DNA of 64,000 bases from Bacteroidales bacterium (GTDB lineage: Bacteria > Bacteroidota > Bacteroidia > Bacteroidales > P3), in contig JAFTFL010000013.1 in NCBI GenBank assembly GCA_017449525.1, positions 1-64,000 of the forward strand, in the 5' to 3' direction. The notes below the pieces were generated by a model. That model was not told where the DNA came from. It worked only from the letters and a program-made list of their open reading frames with translations, and did not search any database. Position numbers and translations under genes: made by a program. Shown piece after piece: positions 40,868 through 52,200 of this stretch (its first letter is position 1; each line of letters begins with the position of its first letter).

Positions 40868-43177
40868 ATGGCGCAGTATCAAGGTAAAAAGAAAAAGAAG
40901 CCCAACCGCACAAGCGGCGAACGCCCCGCATACATCTCCTGGATATGGAAGGCTTTTGTAGGAGTATGGATAGTCGTCATACTGTTTTTCTTCATGCTCT
41001 CTATGGGATGGTTGGGCTACATGCCCTCGTTCGACGAGTTGGAGAACCCCAAGAGCAACTTGGCAACAGAAGTGATATCGGACGATGGAGAGATACTGGG
41101 GTTCATCGGGGTGGAGAACCGCTCCAATGTGGATTTTGATGAGATTTCGCCCAATGTGGTCAACGCCCTCATAGCAACCGAAGATGCACGCTTCTTCAAA
41201 CATTCTGGCATCGACTCGCGAAGCCTCTTCCGCGTAATGTTCAAGACCCTGATAGGACGCAACCGCAGCAGCGGTGGTGGTTCTACCATTACGCAGCAGT
41301 TGGCCAAGAACCTGTTCCCGCGTCAGAACAAAGGCAAACTGGGGGTCATCCACAGCAAGTTCAAGGAATGGGTGGTCGCCGTAAAACTGGAGCACAATTA
41401 TTCTAAAGAGGAAATCATAGCCATGTACTTCAATAAGGTGGATTTCGGTAGTAACGCCTATGGCATTAAGACAGCAGCCAAGACGTTCTTCGACAAGGCA
41501 CCTTCGGAACTTACGGTGCCAGAAGCTGCGGTGCTGGTGGGACTGCTGAAAGCCCCCACGACCTACAGCCCCGTGCGCAATCCCGAAAATGCACTGCGCC
41601 GGCGCAACACGGTGTTGTCGCAAATGCACCGGTATGAGTATCTTACCGACGAGGAGTTTGAACAGTACAAGACTGAACCTATCAACATGAGCCACTACAC
41701 TCCGCAGAGCCACAACGATGGTTTGGCTACCTATTTGCGCGAGTACATTAGGGCTTATATGAAAGACTGGTGTAAGAAGCACAAGAAGCCCAACGGCGAA
41801 CCTTACGATGTGCACAAGGATGGTCTGAAGGTCTACACCACCATAGACTCGCGTATGCAGGCACATGCTGAAGCTGCTGTGCGCAAGCACATGAGTGGCG
41901 AGATACAGCCAGCTTTCTTCAAGGAGTTGCGTGCTCGAAAAGGAGACCCCTTTGTAAACCTTTCGTCCGAGCAGGAGGAAAAACTACTGCTGCAGGCCAT
42001 GCGCCAGAGCGACCGTTACCGCGCACTGAAAGAAGAGGGCATGAAGGAAAGCGAGATCAGAAAAGTGTTCTCTGAAAAGGTGAACATGAGGGTCTTTACT
42101 TGGGCAGGAGTACGCGACACGGTGATGTCGCCGTGGGATTCCCTGATATATTATAAGAAGTTCCTCAATGTGGGCATGATGTCGGTAGAGCCCGGCACAG
42201 GATATGTGAGGGCTTACGTAGGAGGCATCAATTACCGCTTCTTCAAGTATGACAACGTTACGCAGGGTACACGACAGGTGGGCTCCACATTCAAACCCTT
42301 TGTGTACACGATGGCTCTGCAGGACCTCGGTATGTATCCTTGCACCGAGGTGCCCAATAGTGAGGTTTGTTTTGATGACAACGGCACCTCGTGGTGTCCG
42401 AAGAACTCGACACACGAGCGTGAGAACGAGTATGTAACACTCAAATGGGCTCTGGCGCACTCGGTCAACTGGGTGTCTGCTTATCTGATGAAGCAGGCCA
42501 ACGACGCTGGCAATGGACCACAAATGGTGATAGACATAGCACGTAAGATGGGCGTAAAGAGTCCGATTGATGCGGTGCCAGCCATCAGTGTTGGTACACC
42601 TGAAATCACGGTGTATGAAATGGCAGGTGCGATGGCCACATTTGCCAACAAGGGAGAGTATGTCAAGCCAATTTTTATCACCAAGATTGAGGACAACAAG
42701 GGGATGATTATAGAACGCTATCCCGAAGGACAGGAACGCCATGAGGCTATTAGTGAGCAGACGGCGTTCATGATGCTAAACCTCATGAAAGGGGTGGTGC
42801 AGAGTGGCACCGGTGTGAGACTGAATTATAAGTACAAGTTAAACCAGTACAGCACTGCGATAGCTGGCAAGACAGGCACCACGCAAAACAACTCGGACTG
42901 CTGGTTTGTGGGCATCACACCGCGGTTGGCTACGGCCGTATGGACTGGAGGCGAAATGCGCAGCATCCACTTCCGCAACATGACATACGGACAGGGGGCG
43001 AGCATGGCTCTGCCTATCTTCGGCTACTTTATGCAGGGCGTGTATGCGGATAAGCGGCTGAACTTCTATAGAGGAGACTTCGAAGCACCAGCCGATTATT
43101 CGGAACTTGAGATGGACTGCACTCGTTTCCAAGAGGAGATAGAGAACGAACGGAATTATGGCATCGTTGACTTCTGA
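40868..43177 (+). CDS. mrcA: Penicillin-binding protein 1A (glycosyltransferase/transpeptidase)
   Basis: This 769-residue bifunctional enzyme polymerises and cross-links peptidoglycan. It has a membrane anchor (about 20-50), the glycosyltransferase domain (ATEDARFFKHSGID with catalytic Glu; GSTITQQLAKNLF) and the transpeptidase domain: STFK (about 472-475), SVN (about 531) and KTGTT (about 666). All active-site residues are present. The 3' end overlaps rlmN by 20 nt. Confidence 0.93.
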   Translation: MAQYQGKKKKKPNRTSGERPAYISWIWKAFVGVWIVVILFFFMLSMGWLGYMPSFDELENPKSNLATEVISDDGEILGFIGVENRSNVDFDEISPNVVNALIATEDARFFKHSGIDSRSLFRVMFKTLIGRNRSSGGGSTITQQLAKNLFPRQNKGKLGVIHSKFKEWVVAVKLEHNYSKEEIIAMYFNKVDFGSNAYGIKTAAKTFFDKAPSELTVPEAAVLVGLLKAPTTYSPVRNPENALRRRNTVLSQMHRYEYLTDEEFEQYKTEPINMSHYTPQSHNDGLATYLREYIRAYMKDWCKKHKKPNGEPYDVHKDGLKVYTTIDSRMQAHAEAAVRKHMSGEIQPAFFKELRARKGDPFVNLSSEQEEKLLLQAMRQSDRYRALKEEGMKESEIRKVFSEKVNMRVFTWAGVRDTVMSPWDSLIYYKKFLNVGMMSVEPGTGYVRAYVGGINYRFFKYDNVTQGTRQVGSTFKPFVYTMALQDLGMYPCTEVPNSEVCFDDNGTSWCPKNSTHERENEYVTLKWALAHSVNWVSAYLMKQANDAGNGPQMVIDIARKMGVKSPIDAVPAISVGTPEITVYEMAGAMATFANKGEYVKPIFITKIEDNKGMIIERYPEGQERHEAISEQTAFMMLNLMKGVVQSGTGVRLNYKYKLNQYSTAIAGKTGTTQNNSDCWFVGITPRLATAVWTGGEMRSIHFRNMTYGQGASMALPIFGYFMQGVYADKRLNFYRGDFEAPADYSELEMDCTRFQEEIENERNYGIVDF

Positions 43178-44315
43178 TACAAAACCGTTGCAGTCGGTGG
43201 GTTCTCTCCCCGAGAGAGTGAACCTCTTTGGTATGACGTTGGAGGAGATACAGCGGCTGTGTGGAGAGGAAGGCTTTGCGCGCTATGTGGGTAAACAGAT
43301 ATGTGATTGGGTGTATGCGAAGCACGTGGAACAGATAGATGCCATGACAAACCTTTCGTTGGCAGTGCGCGCCCGACTCAAGGAGATAGCTGTCGTGGAA
43401 CGTTGGCAGCCTGTGGCAGAGCAAGTGTCGAACGACGGCACACGCAAATATCTCTTTCCGGTTGGAGACGACCGCTATGTGGAGGCTGTGTATATTCCGG
43501 ACGACCGCGAGGGGCTTTCCTCGCGAGCCACGCTGTGTGTCTCTACGCAAACGGGATGCCGTATGGGCTGCCGATTTTGTGTTACTGGGCAGCAAGGATT
43601 CAGAGGTAGCCTGTCGACAGCGCAAATACTCAACCAGATATTCTCTTTGCCCCAGTTTGAACGACTGACCAACGTGGTGTACATGGGCATGGGTGAACCG
43701 CTGGATAACTATGAAGCTGTACGAGCAAGCCTATCTGTCCTCACCGCTAATTGGGGGTTGGGCTGGAGTCCGAAACGTATCACTGTGAGCACGGTGGGCG
43801 TTATACCCCAACTGAAAGAATTGATAGAGCAGTGCCGTTGCCATGTGGCTGTATCGCTCCACAATGCTGTGGCATCAGAGCGCGCTGAACTAATGCCGAT
43901 ACAGCAACGCTATGCATTGGCAGATGTGTTGTCGCTGCTGCGCCAGTATGAATGGAATGGACAACGACGAGTTTCGTTCGAATATATTATGTTTTCAGGC
44001 CTTAATGACGACATGTTCCATGCCAAAGTCCTTGTGGCGGCTCTGCGAGGCCTCACATGTCGGGTCAACTTAATCCGCTTTCACGTATCTCCAGGCATGC
44101 CGTATCGTACATCGGATAGTGCGAGGATTGAGGCATTCATGAACTACCTCAATGCGCATGGAGTGGTGTGTACTCTTCGTGCCTCACGAGGGGAGGATAT
44201 CATGGCCGCCTGTGGTCTGCTGGCAGGAAAGGGAGTAAAACGTAACGTGCCAACAGATGGCATTCGCCAATCGAGAGACGCAGAGGAAAAGGGACGGGAA
44301 CCGATGTATATATAA
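43158..44315 (+). CDS. rlmN: RlmN, 23S rRNA (A2503-C2) methyltransferase / tRNA A37 methyltransferase
   Basis: This 385-residue radical SAM enzyme has the CRMGCRFC cluster motif (C134, C138, C141), the preceding cysteine of ATLCVSTQ (C127) and the catalytic methyl-carrying cysteine in EDIMAACGLLAG. YMGMGEPLDNYEAV and ITVSTVGVIPQ are family signatures. The start at 43158 overlaps the PBP gene by 20 nt. A hydrophilic C-terminal tail of about 30 residues follows the last conserved block. Confidence 0.92.
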   Translation: MASLTSDTKPLQSVGSLPERVNLFGMTLEEIQRLCGEEGFARYVGKQICDWVYAKHVEQIDAMTNLSLAVRARLKEIAVVERWQPVAEQVSNDGTRKYLFPVGDDRYVEAVYIPDDREGLSSRATLCVSTQTGCRMGCRFCVTGQQGFRGSLSTAQILNQIFSLPQFERLTNVVYMGMGEPLDNYEAVRASLSVLTANWGLGWSPKRITVSTVGVIPQLKELIEQCRCHVAVSLHNAVASERAELMPIQQRYALADVLSLLRQYEWNGQRRVSFEYIMFSGLNDDMFHAKVLVAALRGLTCRVNLIRFHVSPGMPYRTSDSARIEAFMNYLNAHGVVCTLRASRGEDIMAACGLLAGKGVKRNVPTDGIRQSRDAEEKGREPMYI

Positions 44316-44441
44316 TATAAGGTGTAGATGCCATAGCAGAGAAGGGATTGAGGATGGCAGTTCAACTGTGAGTGATGGATTATTTGCAGTACAGGCAGCG
44401 AGATATCCAGCAAAAAGAAAGATAACCTAACACGAAACAAT

Positions 44442-45104
44442 ATGAAAAGAGGAAGAACAATTCTAAGTGTGCTGATGGCGATAGCCACAGCAGGTGTAAT
44501 GACAGCATGTTGTAATCATGACAAGAGTGAGTCTTGCAGCGCGGACAACGGTCGCCCAGATGGTCTCGCAACCATTATGCAGCGCAAGAGTGTGAGAGCT
44601 TTTGCTCCCGACACCATACCCTCAGAAGTGATGACAAACATACTGAAAGCGGCTATGGCAGCACCGACTGGTCGCAACATTCAGCCGTGGCGCTTTGTGG
44701 TGTTGACCGACACAAGCCGATATGACGAAGTGTTTGTAGGCAATCACAATATGGCCATTTACAAAGGTTCTGCGGCTGTGGTAGTGCTGTGTGCCGACAC
44801 CACATTTGTGGCACCTCCGCGCAATCAACCCAACGCTGCTCCTGTTTCTTCTCCCAATGCGTTGTGGCGCGATGACATGGGCGCTTGCACAGAGAACCTG
44901 CTGCTTGCAGTGGAGTATTACGGCTATGGGGCAGTGTGGACCGCATGCTATCCCTTCACAGACCGAATGACCTCGGTTCACGCATCGTTGGGTCTGCCAG
45001 CTACGGTGGTTCCCTATAGCGTTGTAGCCATAGGACGTCCAGCTGGCAACGACAGCCCCAAGGACAAGTGGAAACCTGAGAATGTGCACTACGACCGTTG
45101 GTAG
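44442..45104 (+). CDS. Nitroreductase-family lipoprotein
   Basis: This 220-residue protein has a lipoprotein signal (SVLMAIATAGVMTAC) and then a nitroreductase domain: MQRKSVRAFAPDTIPSEVM, AAMAAPTGRNIQPWRFVVLT, MGACTENLLLAVEYYGYGAV and VVPYSVVAIGRP. Nitroreductases are normally cytoplasmic FMN enzymes; here it is predicted to be periplasmic or surface-anchored. The catalytic substrate is unknown. Confidence 0.85.
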   Translation: MKRGRTILSVLMAIATAGVMTACCNHDKSESCSADNGRPDGLATIMQRKSVRAFAPDTIPSEVMTNILKAAMAAPTGRNIQPWRFVVLTDTSRYDEVFVGNHNMAIYKGSAAVVVLCADTTFVAPPRNQPNAAPVSSPNALWRDDMGACTENLLLAVEYYGYGAVWTACYPFTDRMTSVHASLGLPATVVPYSVVAIGRPAGNDSPKDKWKPENVHYDRW

Positions 45105-45171
45105 TGTAGAGCTTTGACGCTTGACAGGGCAGCCCTCGACTGGGGACTGCCCGTCTCTTTTTCTACGTGCA

Positions 45172-46974
45172 ATGAGACAAAACTTGCTGTTTCTGCTGAA
45201 GCTTGCAGGAGTTCTGCTTGCCACATTCCTCTTGCAGAAAGTGGTGTTTATGGTTGTGGAGGTTGGCCATGCCGCTGGGGCTCCGCTTGGAGCGTGTGTG
45301 GCAGTGTTGTGGCACGGACTACGGCTTGATGTGGTTACGGCCTGCTATGTGCTGATACCTGTTGTGCTGGTACTCATGGTGGGCTCGTTCTTTGCAAAAG
45401 TTCAGCTACGCAAGGTTTTGAGCCCATATTATTGGGCAGTGGCGGCGGTGGTCTCGATTCTATTTGTTGCAGACTTGGTACTCTACCATTTTTGGGGGGC
45501 GAAACTGGATGCGGCGGACTTGATGTACGCAGTGAAGCCACGAGACATGCTGGCAAGCATCGCTTGGTGGCAGACTGTATTGCTCCTATTGGCAGTGGCG
45601 GCATGCGTGGTAATGGAGTATAAACTTCTGGCGATGGCTACACCTCGCGAGCTCACCAATAGGAGATGCCCAGCAGTGGTGTTACTATACATCCCAATTG
45701 TGGCAATCCTTGTCTTGGGCATGAGGGGGAGCCTTTCGCAAACGACAGCCAACCCCTCGTTCGCCTATTTCTCACCGCATGCCTTTTGCAACCATGCAGC
45801 CCTTAACCCGACCTTCAACATGATTCATTCACTCTTTAAAGCCGAGGATTTAAGTGCTGAATTTGTGTTTTACGACGACAGTGCGCCAGAACTACAGGAA
45901 GTGGCCCAACGGTTGCATACGGAAGGTGATATACAGGACACACTTCTGAGGACGACACGCCCCAATGTGCTGATGGTAATATGGGAGAGTGGAGGAACGG
46001 ACATGGTGCTGAACGACAGTGTGGGACCAAACATTTCGCGACTTAGTCGCGAGGGAGTGTATTTTTCCCACTGTTATGCGTCAAGTTTTAGAACCGACAG
46101 GGGGGTGGTTTCGCTGCTTAGTGGGTGGATGGGGCTGCCAACGGTGTCGCTCATGAAAATGTCGGACAAAGCACGCCGACTGCCTGCCATTGCACGGGAT
46201 TTGCGGGCAGAAGGTTACAGTACGCAGTTCACCTACGGGGGCGATATTGACTTTACTAATATGAGATTGTACTTGCGCGAGTCGGGTTTCAGTGATGTGC
46301 GAGGGAGCGATGCTTTTTCTGCATCAAGACGACTTAGTGCGTGGGGCGCCCCCGATGCATACGTATTGACACCCTCGGCCGTGTTGCCCCAAGAACGACC
46401 CTTCTTTGCGGCTGTATTGTCCCTCAGTAGCCATGAGCCCTGGGAGGTGCCGTTTCAGAGGTTGAAAGACCATAAGAGCAATGCATTTGCATATACAGAC
46501 TCTTGTCTCGGTGTGTTGGTAGACAGCTTGCGGACTCTGCCTGTATGGGATAGTTTGCTATTGATTATTGTGCCAGACCATGGGGTATCGCAAGGGTCGA
46601 GAGCTACGTCCGACTATCATGTGGCTCACATTCCCGTGATTTGGACTGGGGGAGCCGTGAAGCAGGCTCGAGAGATAGATATCCTAATGAGTCAAAGTGA
46701 TTTGGCTGCTACGTTGCTGGCGCAGATGAATCTACCCATAGGACAATACCCTCTTAGCCGTAATGTGTTCAGTAGGTACTATGTAGATAGTGTGCGCTTT
46801 GCACTACACTCCTATAAAAACGGTTGCAACTATATAGAGGATGACGGCGTAACGGCATACGACTGTGCAGGCCGTGCTGAACGGCCACTTTCAGAACAGG
46901 AACAGTCTGTTCAGAGGTTCTCTCGGCTACAAGCGATGCTTCAATTCCTGTACGGTGCAACCTCAGTGTTATGA
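45172..46974 (+). CDS. LTA-synthase-family sulfatase/phosphoglycerol transferase
   Basis: This 600-residue inner-membrane protein has five hydrophobic helices (about 1-200) and an extracytoplasmic alkaline-phosphatase-fold domain. VLMVIWESGGTDMV gives the metal-binding Glu, SSFRTDRGVVSLLSG the catalytic Thr, YGGDIDFTNM and LIIVPDHGVS the remaining metal ligands. In Gram-negatives such enzymes modify glycans or lipids with phosphoglycerol or phosphoethanolamine. The ATG at 45172 is chosen over an in-frame start at 45121. Confidence 0.87.
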   Translation: MRQNLLFLLKLAGVLLATFLLQKVVFMVVEVGHAAGAPLGACVAVLWHGLRLDVVTACYVLIPVVLVLMVGSFFAKVQLRKVLSPYYWAVAAVVSILFVADLVLYHFWGAKLDAADLMYAVKPRDMLASIAWWQTVLLLLAVAACVVMEYKLLAMATPRELTNRRCPAVVLLYIPIVAILVLGMRGSLSQTTANPSFAYFSPHAFCNHAALNPTFNMIHSLFKAEDLSAEFVFYDDSAPELQEVAQRLHTEGDIQDTLLRTTRPNVLMVIWESGGTDMVLNDSVGPNISRLSREGVYFSHCYASSFRTDRGVVSLLSGWMGLPTVSLMKMSDKARRLPAIARDLRAEGYSTQFTYGGDIDFTNMRLYLRESGFSDVRGSDAFSASRRLSAWGAPDAYVLTPSAVLPQERPFFAAVLSLSSHEPWEVPFQRLKDHKSNAFAYTDSCLGVLVDSLRTLPVWDSLLLIIVPDHGVSQGSRATSDYHVAHIPVIWTGGAVKQAREIDILMSQSDLAATLLAQMNLPIGQYPLSRNVFSRYYVDSVRFALHSYKNGCNYIEDDGVTAYDCAGRAERPLSEQEQSVQRFSRLQAMLQFLYGATSVL

Positions 46975-47099
46975 AATCGACCGTGCCGTATTGTAATAGG
47001 TTGACTGGAGGGTATGAACACAATTTTTCATCTTTGATGTCGTTTACGGTGCAATGGAACACGGAGTTCCGGTTGATACATATAATAAATAGAGTAGAG

Positions 47100-47615
47100 A
47101 TGAAAAAGATTTTGACAGCACTCGTTGTGATTCTCACGATGGGTATGGTTTCCCAGATCGTGCAAGCTCAGACAACAGTTCCCGAAGAGATTGGAATAAT
47201 CTTTCAGAAAGCAACTCGTGTGAGAGAGGTGAAGAACGTGTGGTATACAGTGTATGATGCCAGCAATAAGATACTTGGTTACGCTGCATATAGTAAACCT
47301 CATAGTGATGGCATTGCGGGCTTTAATGGAGAAACCCCACTGCTGGTGTGCTTCGATGTCAACTATCGTATCATAAAGGTGGTTCTTTTGGAGAACCAGG
47401 AGACTCCAGGCTATGTGCGCTTGGTGAAAGAATCGACATTATTTCATAGTTGGGATGGCCTCTCTATTCGCGAAGCGTTGGTCAAGACTCCCGAAACGGT
47501 CAGTGGTGCTACCTACACCAGTTCAGGTGTTATTGAGTCAATGCGGATGCTGCTAATGTACCTCGATGAAAATGCCCCAACCAAAGATAAGAAAAAGGCT
47601 GCTGTCATACGGTAG
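47100..47615 (+). CDS. Exported FMN-binding-domain protein
   Basis: This 171-residue protein has a signal peptide (ILTALVVILTMGMVSQIVQA) and an FMN-binding domain as in NqrC/RnfG (KILGYAAYSKPHSDGIAGFN, IIKVVLLENQETPGYV, ETVSGATYTS). The Thr of SGATYT is the usual flavin attachment site. It probably carries covalent FMN in the periplasm and joins extracytoplasmic electron transfer. The nitroreductase lipoprotein nearby could be a partner. Confidence 0.82.
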   Translation: MKKILTALVVILTMGMVSQIVQAQTTVPEEIGIIFQKATRVREVKNVWYTVYDASNKILGYAAYSKPHSDGIAGFNGETPLLVCFDVNYRIIKVVLLENQETPGYVRLVKESTLFHSWDGLSIREALVKTPETVSGATYTSSGVIESMRMLLMYLDENAPTKDKKKAAVIR

Positions 47616-47664
47616 TATCGATTTTGTTGGGCAATGGTGATTGTAGCTAAATAGTTGTAAAGTT

Positions 47665-48171
47665 ATGATACGCTTGTTGAAACGAAGTTTGATCGAAGTA
47701 AAGTGTATGTACTTGATGCTGGCAAGCATTGCTGTGATGCTACTTTGTGGCATTGGTTGTACTACGGTACAAGCTCAGAGTGTTGATGCAGACCATATCT
47801 GCGGAACTTATGATGTGCCGTCACCTTTCAGCGATGATGAGGCTCACGTGCGTATAACAAAGACTTCAAAAGGGACGTATCAAGGACGTATTGTGTGGGT
47901 GAACCGTGATACCAATCCTGATGGTACTCCACGAACTGACGAGAAGAATCCAGATCCCAAACTGCGCTCGAGGCAGGCAACGGACATCGTCATGTGCTGG
48001 AATCTCAAGTATGAGGAGGGCATGTGGGTGAATGGGGTTCTCTATGACCCGTACTCAGGAAAACGATTTGGCATCCGATTTAAACCAGCCAAGAACGGTA
48101 AGGATCTTGACGCACGTTACTACAAAGGGAAGCCTGCTTTCGGCATCAATGCAGTATGGAAGCGGATGTGA
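47665..48171 (+). CDS. Exported DUF2147-domain protein
   Basis: This 168-residue protein has a signal sequence (MLASIAVMLLCGIGC, possibly a lipobox) and a DUF2147 beta-barrel domain: ICGTYDVPSPFSDDEAHVRI, GTYQGRIVWVN and GVLYDPYSGKRFGIRF. Lipocalin-like lipid binding has been suggested for the family. It overlaps the next gene by 16 nt. Confidence 0.83.
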   Translation: MIRLLKRSLIEVKCMYLMLASIAVMLLCGIGCTTVQAQSVDADHICGTYDVPSPFSDDEAHVRITKTSKGTYQGRIVWVNRDTNPDGTPRTDEKNPDPKLRSRQATDIVMCWNLKYEEGMWVNGVLYDPYSGKRFGIRFKPAKNGKDLDARYYKGKPAFGINAVWKRM

Positions 48172-49202
48172 GGGAACGGAGGTTGCGTAGGCTTGGCATC
48201 TCAACGATGCTGATGGGGCTGATGATGTGTGTGGCTTGTCACCATGTTGATGTTGATGAGGCGACGAGCGGTGCGGTGAAGGTTCGGACAGTCGTTGTGC
48301 AGAGGGAGATACATACTACCCCCAATGCGTACGTGGGAAGTGTGGAGGAAGCTTCTGCAAGTAATCTGGGTTTTGCGTCGACCGGCAGGGTAACAGCGGT
48401 GTTTGTGAAGGACGGCCAGCAGGTGAGGAAAGGACAGTTGCTGGCAACCCTTGATAGTGCACGTGCATATAGCACCTATATGGCTGCTCAGGCCACCCTG
48501 CGGCAGGCAGAGGATGCCTGCAATCGAGCACGGAGAATATATGAAGCAGGTGGGTTGTCCGAAGTGAAATGGATTGAGGTACAGACGCAACTAAACCAAG
48601 CTCAGTCGGTGGCCGACTTGGCTCAGCAAAGCCTTGATGATTGTAGATTGATAGCGCCCGTGGATGGCACCGTGGCCGACCGTAATTTAGAGGTGGGTAC
48701 CAGTGTGGCACCTTACCAAACGGTCATGCGCCTGCTCAATCTCGGCGGGCTTTGTGTTAAGGTGAGCATTCCAGAGGCGGATATGGATAGGGTGCAGGTG
48801 GGAAATAGGGCTCAGGTTCGTGTGAATGCTACAGGTCTAAGTTTAGGTGGCCGTGTAGATGAGCGCAATGTTAGCGCAGATCCTTTGTCGCATAGTTATA
48901 TTGTGCGTGTGCGGTTAGACAAGACACCGTCGCAATTGCTCCCAGGCATGGTCTGCAATGTTGTCATTGGAGAATCGGCAGGAGGTGGTGGCATGGATGT
49001 TCCCCTACGTGCAGTGCAGATAGATAATGATAATAGACGCTTTGTGTGGATTGTTGTGGATGGTAAAGCACATCGGAGTTACGTTTCTATTAAAGACTTG
49101 TCGGCCACAGGGGTAATCATTGATGAAGGTCTTGCCGATGGCGATTGTGTCATCACCGATGGAGCCCTCAAAGTGTCGGAAGGTACCCCTGTAGAATTAT
49201 AA
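48156..49202 (+). CDS. RND efflux periplasmic adaptor (membrane fusion protein)
   Basis: This 348-residue lipoprotein (MLMGLMMCVACHH signal) bridges the RND pump to the outer membrane. It has the barrel-sandwich hybrid domain (GRVTAVFVKDGQQVRKGQLL, DCRLIAPVDGTVADRNLEVG), a helical hairpin (about 105-155) and the beta-barrel domain. The next gene is the RND pump, 11 nt downstream. Confidence 0.9.
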   Translation: MEADVRERRLRRLGISTMLMGLMMCVACHHVDVDEATSGAVKVRTVVVQREIHTTPNAYVGSVEEASASNLGFASTGRVTAVFVKDGQQVRKGQLLATLDSARAYSTYMAAQATLRQAEDACNRARRIYEAGGLSEVKWIEVQTQLNQAQSVADLAQQSLDDCRLIAPVDGTVADRNLEVGTSVAPYQTVMRLLNLGGLCVKVSIPEADMDRVQVGNRAQVRVNATGLSLGGRVDERNVSADPLSHSYIVRVRLDKTPSQLLPGMVCNVVIGESAGGGGMDVPLRAVQIDNDNRRFVWIVVDGKAHRSYVSIKDLSATGVIIDEGLADGDCVITDGALKVSEGTPVEL

Positions 49203-49213
49203 TTATATAGGTC

Positions 49214-52200
49214 ATGGCGAACCGTAGAAATCGTGGATTTATCGAGGTGGCCATGGCCAATCCCAAAATAGTCTTTCTTATTGTTGGACTGCTGGTGCTT
49301 TTTGGTATCTATGGCCTTGACAGCATGAATAAGCAGGAGTTCCCTGAGTTCGTGATACGCCAAGGTATAGTAGCTGCTGTTTACCCAGGAGCGGAAGCTG
49401 ATGAAGTGGAGCAACAAGTAACCAAGCCTCTTGAAGAGTATCTGTTTACTTTTCAAGAGGTGGACAAGCAACTTACGTACAGCTACACCAAACAGGGGGT
49501 CGTTTACGTGTATGTGGAGTTGGTCAACTCGGTCAACAACCAGACTGAGGTTTGGAGTAAGATACGGCACGGGCTGAAAGACTTCAAGTCTAAGTTGCCT
49601 GTAGGTGTGGCTGCGGTCGTTGTGATTGATGACTTCGGGAACACTTCCTCACTGCTGATCACCATGGATTCGCAAGATAAGACATATCGAGAGTTGGCGA
49701 ACTACATGGACAGGTTGAAGCAGCAATTACGCGGTATACCAGCGGTGGGCAATGTCAAGTCGATGGGGGAGCAGCAAGAGGAGATTGCTATTTGGGTGGA
49801 CAAGGCGAAGTTGTCGTCCTATGGCATCAGTCAGCAGACCCTCACGACACAACTCTTTACGCAGGGACTATTGAGTGTGGCTGGCACAGTCAATACAGGC
49901 GAAGAGGAGGTGCTACTGCATATAACAAATCCCTATAAGAGCGAATATGAGATAGGTGAACAGGTGGTGTACACTTCGCCATTGGGACACGTGGTACGGT
50001 TGCGAGATGTGGCGCGCATTGAGCGTCGTTATGCAGATCCGTCGAGTTACATTACGAAGGACGGGCGGCGTGCGTTGGTTCTGTCCATAGAGATGCGACA
50101 GGGTAATAACATTGTAAAGTTTGGACGGCAGGTGGATAATGTCCTCAACGACTTCCGTCGCGCCCTTCCCGACGGGGTGAGCCTGTATCGCATCACTGAC
50201 CTACCCAAGGTGGTAGACGAGTCAATATGGAGTTTTATGCGCGATTTGATTACGGCTATCCTCGTTGTCATACTCGTGATGCTGATGCTCTTCCCTCTTT
50301 CGTCAGCACTCATACCAGCCATAGAGATTCCGCTTACGACAGCCATCACAATTGCCCTTATGTACATAGTGGGCTATGAGATGAACATTGTAACGCTGGC
50401 GGCACTCATTGTAACGCTGGGCATGATTGTGGATGATTCCATAGTGATGATTGATGGGTACATGGAGAATGTGCATCAGGGCATGACGCGATGGAAGGCG
50501 GCATTGGATAGTGCGAAACAGTTCTTTCCCTCGCTGGCCGTGGCTACGGTGGCAATATGTGGCATCTTCTTCCCCTACCTGTTTACAATGCACGGTCCTT
50601 TGGCCGACTTTGTGAAGTTCTTCCCGACGACCATTACTATCTCTTTGTGTGTTTCCTTGGCCTTGGCAATGTTGCTTACGCCGTGGTTGGAGCAGCGTAT
50701 GATAGATCCAGAGCGAGAGCAGCAGCGTAAGGCTCATGGTTTGGTGCGTGTGCAGAACCGCTTCTTTGACTTTCTACAGGGCACCTACGAACGACTCTTG
50801 GCGCATTGTTTCGCGCATCCGTGGGCAACGCTTACTATGGGTTTGGTAGCTATAATATTGGCGGTTGTGGTGTTCCTCCACCTTCCGTTGCAACTGATGC
50901 CTAAGGCGGAACGCGATTGTTTTGCAGTAGAGATACATTTGCCTGAGGGTGCATCGTTGCAGCAGACGGCCTCGGTCTGCGCCATGTTTGAGGAGGTTTT
51001 GCATGGCGATGCCGACGTGGAGAGCATCACCACATTTGTGGGGTCGAGTTCGCCGAGGTTTATGGCTACGTACAGTCCGCAGATGCCTGGCAAAAACTAC
51101 GCTCAGATGATTGTCAAGGCGACCAGCAATGCGGCCACGGAACGGTTGGTGCAGCGCTATAAGGACACCTATGTCGATGCGTACCCGGAAGCGACGGTCA
51201 GAGTGAAACAGCTCGACTATCAGGCAACGAACAATCCTGTGGAGGTGAGACTAAAAGGAATAGATTATGAGGCACTTCGCCAGTATGGGGACACATTGAA
51301 AAAGCACATGGAGGCGACGGATGGTCTTGTCTGGGTGCACAGCGACTGGGATGGGTCGTTGCCCACAATGAGTATTGATTTGAAGAAGGAAGAGGCTTCG
51401 CGCATGGGTATCACCAGGTCACTGCTGTCGGCCAACTTGGCAGCACTGTACGGCGGCTTGCCTATGACGACGGTGTGGGAGGACGATTACCCAGTGTCGG
51501 TGATGCTGAGAACTGTTCAGCATGACACGGTCGCGACGGCCATTCGCCTTGATGAGATTCAAAATACACTTGTGCCGACGGCTCTGCCAGGGGTATGGGT
51601 GTTGATGCATCAGGTGGCCGAAGTGGCACCCGATTGGGCGAGTGCTCAGATTGCGCACCGCAATGGGGTGCCCTGTTTAACGGTGGGGGCTGACTTACGC
51701 TACGGCGTAAGCCAGCCTGTGGCTATGCACAGGTTGCGCCCATGGTTGGAGCACGAGTTCCGAGCTATGCTGCCCGACGATATGGAGATGATGTACGGAG
51801 GTCTGGATGCTGTGAACGACAGTACGATGAGCGACATCATAAAGGGGCTCATTGCTTCGGTGATGATTGTGTTCTTCTTCCTATTGTTCAACTTCAAGCG
51901 GTTCAGGTTGACAATCCTTGCCCTAAGTGGTACAATGTTGTGCTTGCCTGGTGGATTTCTAGGGTTAGCGCTGTTTGGATGCGATGTCAGCATGACGGCC
52001 ATCATTGGAGTGGTGAGTCTGATTGGTATCAATGTGCGGAATACGATAGTGATGTTTGATTATGCCGAGCAGTTACGCCACAAAGGGATGGACATACGAG
52101 AAGTCTCCTTCGAAGCAGGAAGAAGACGTATGCGTCCGATTTTCCTTACTTCGGCCACGACAGCGGTGGGGGTTATTCCCATGATTGTGCACGGGTCGTC

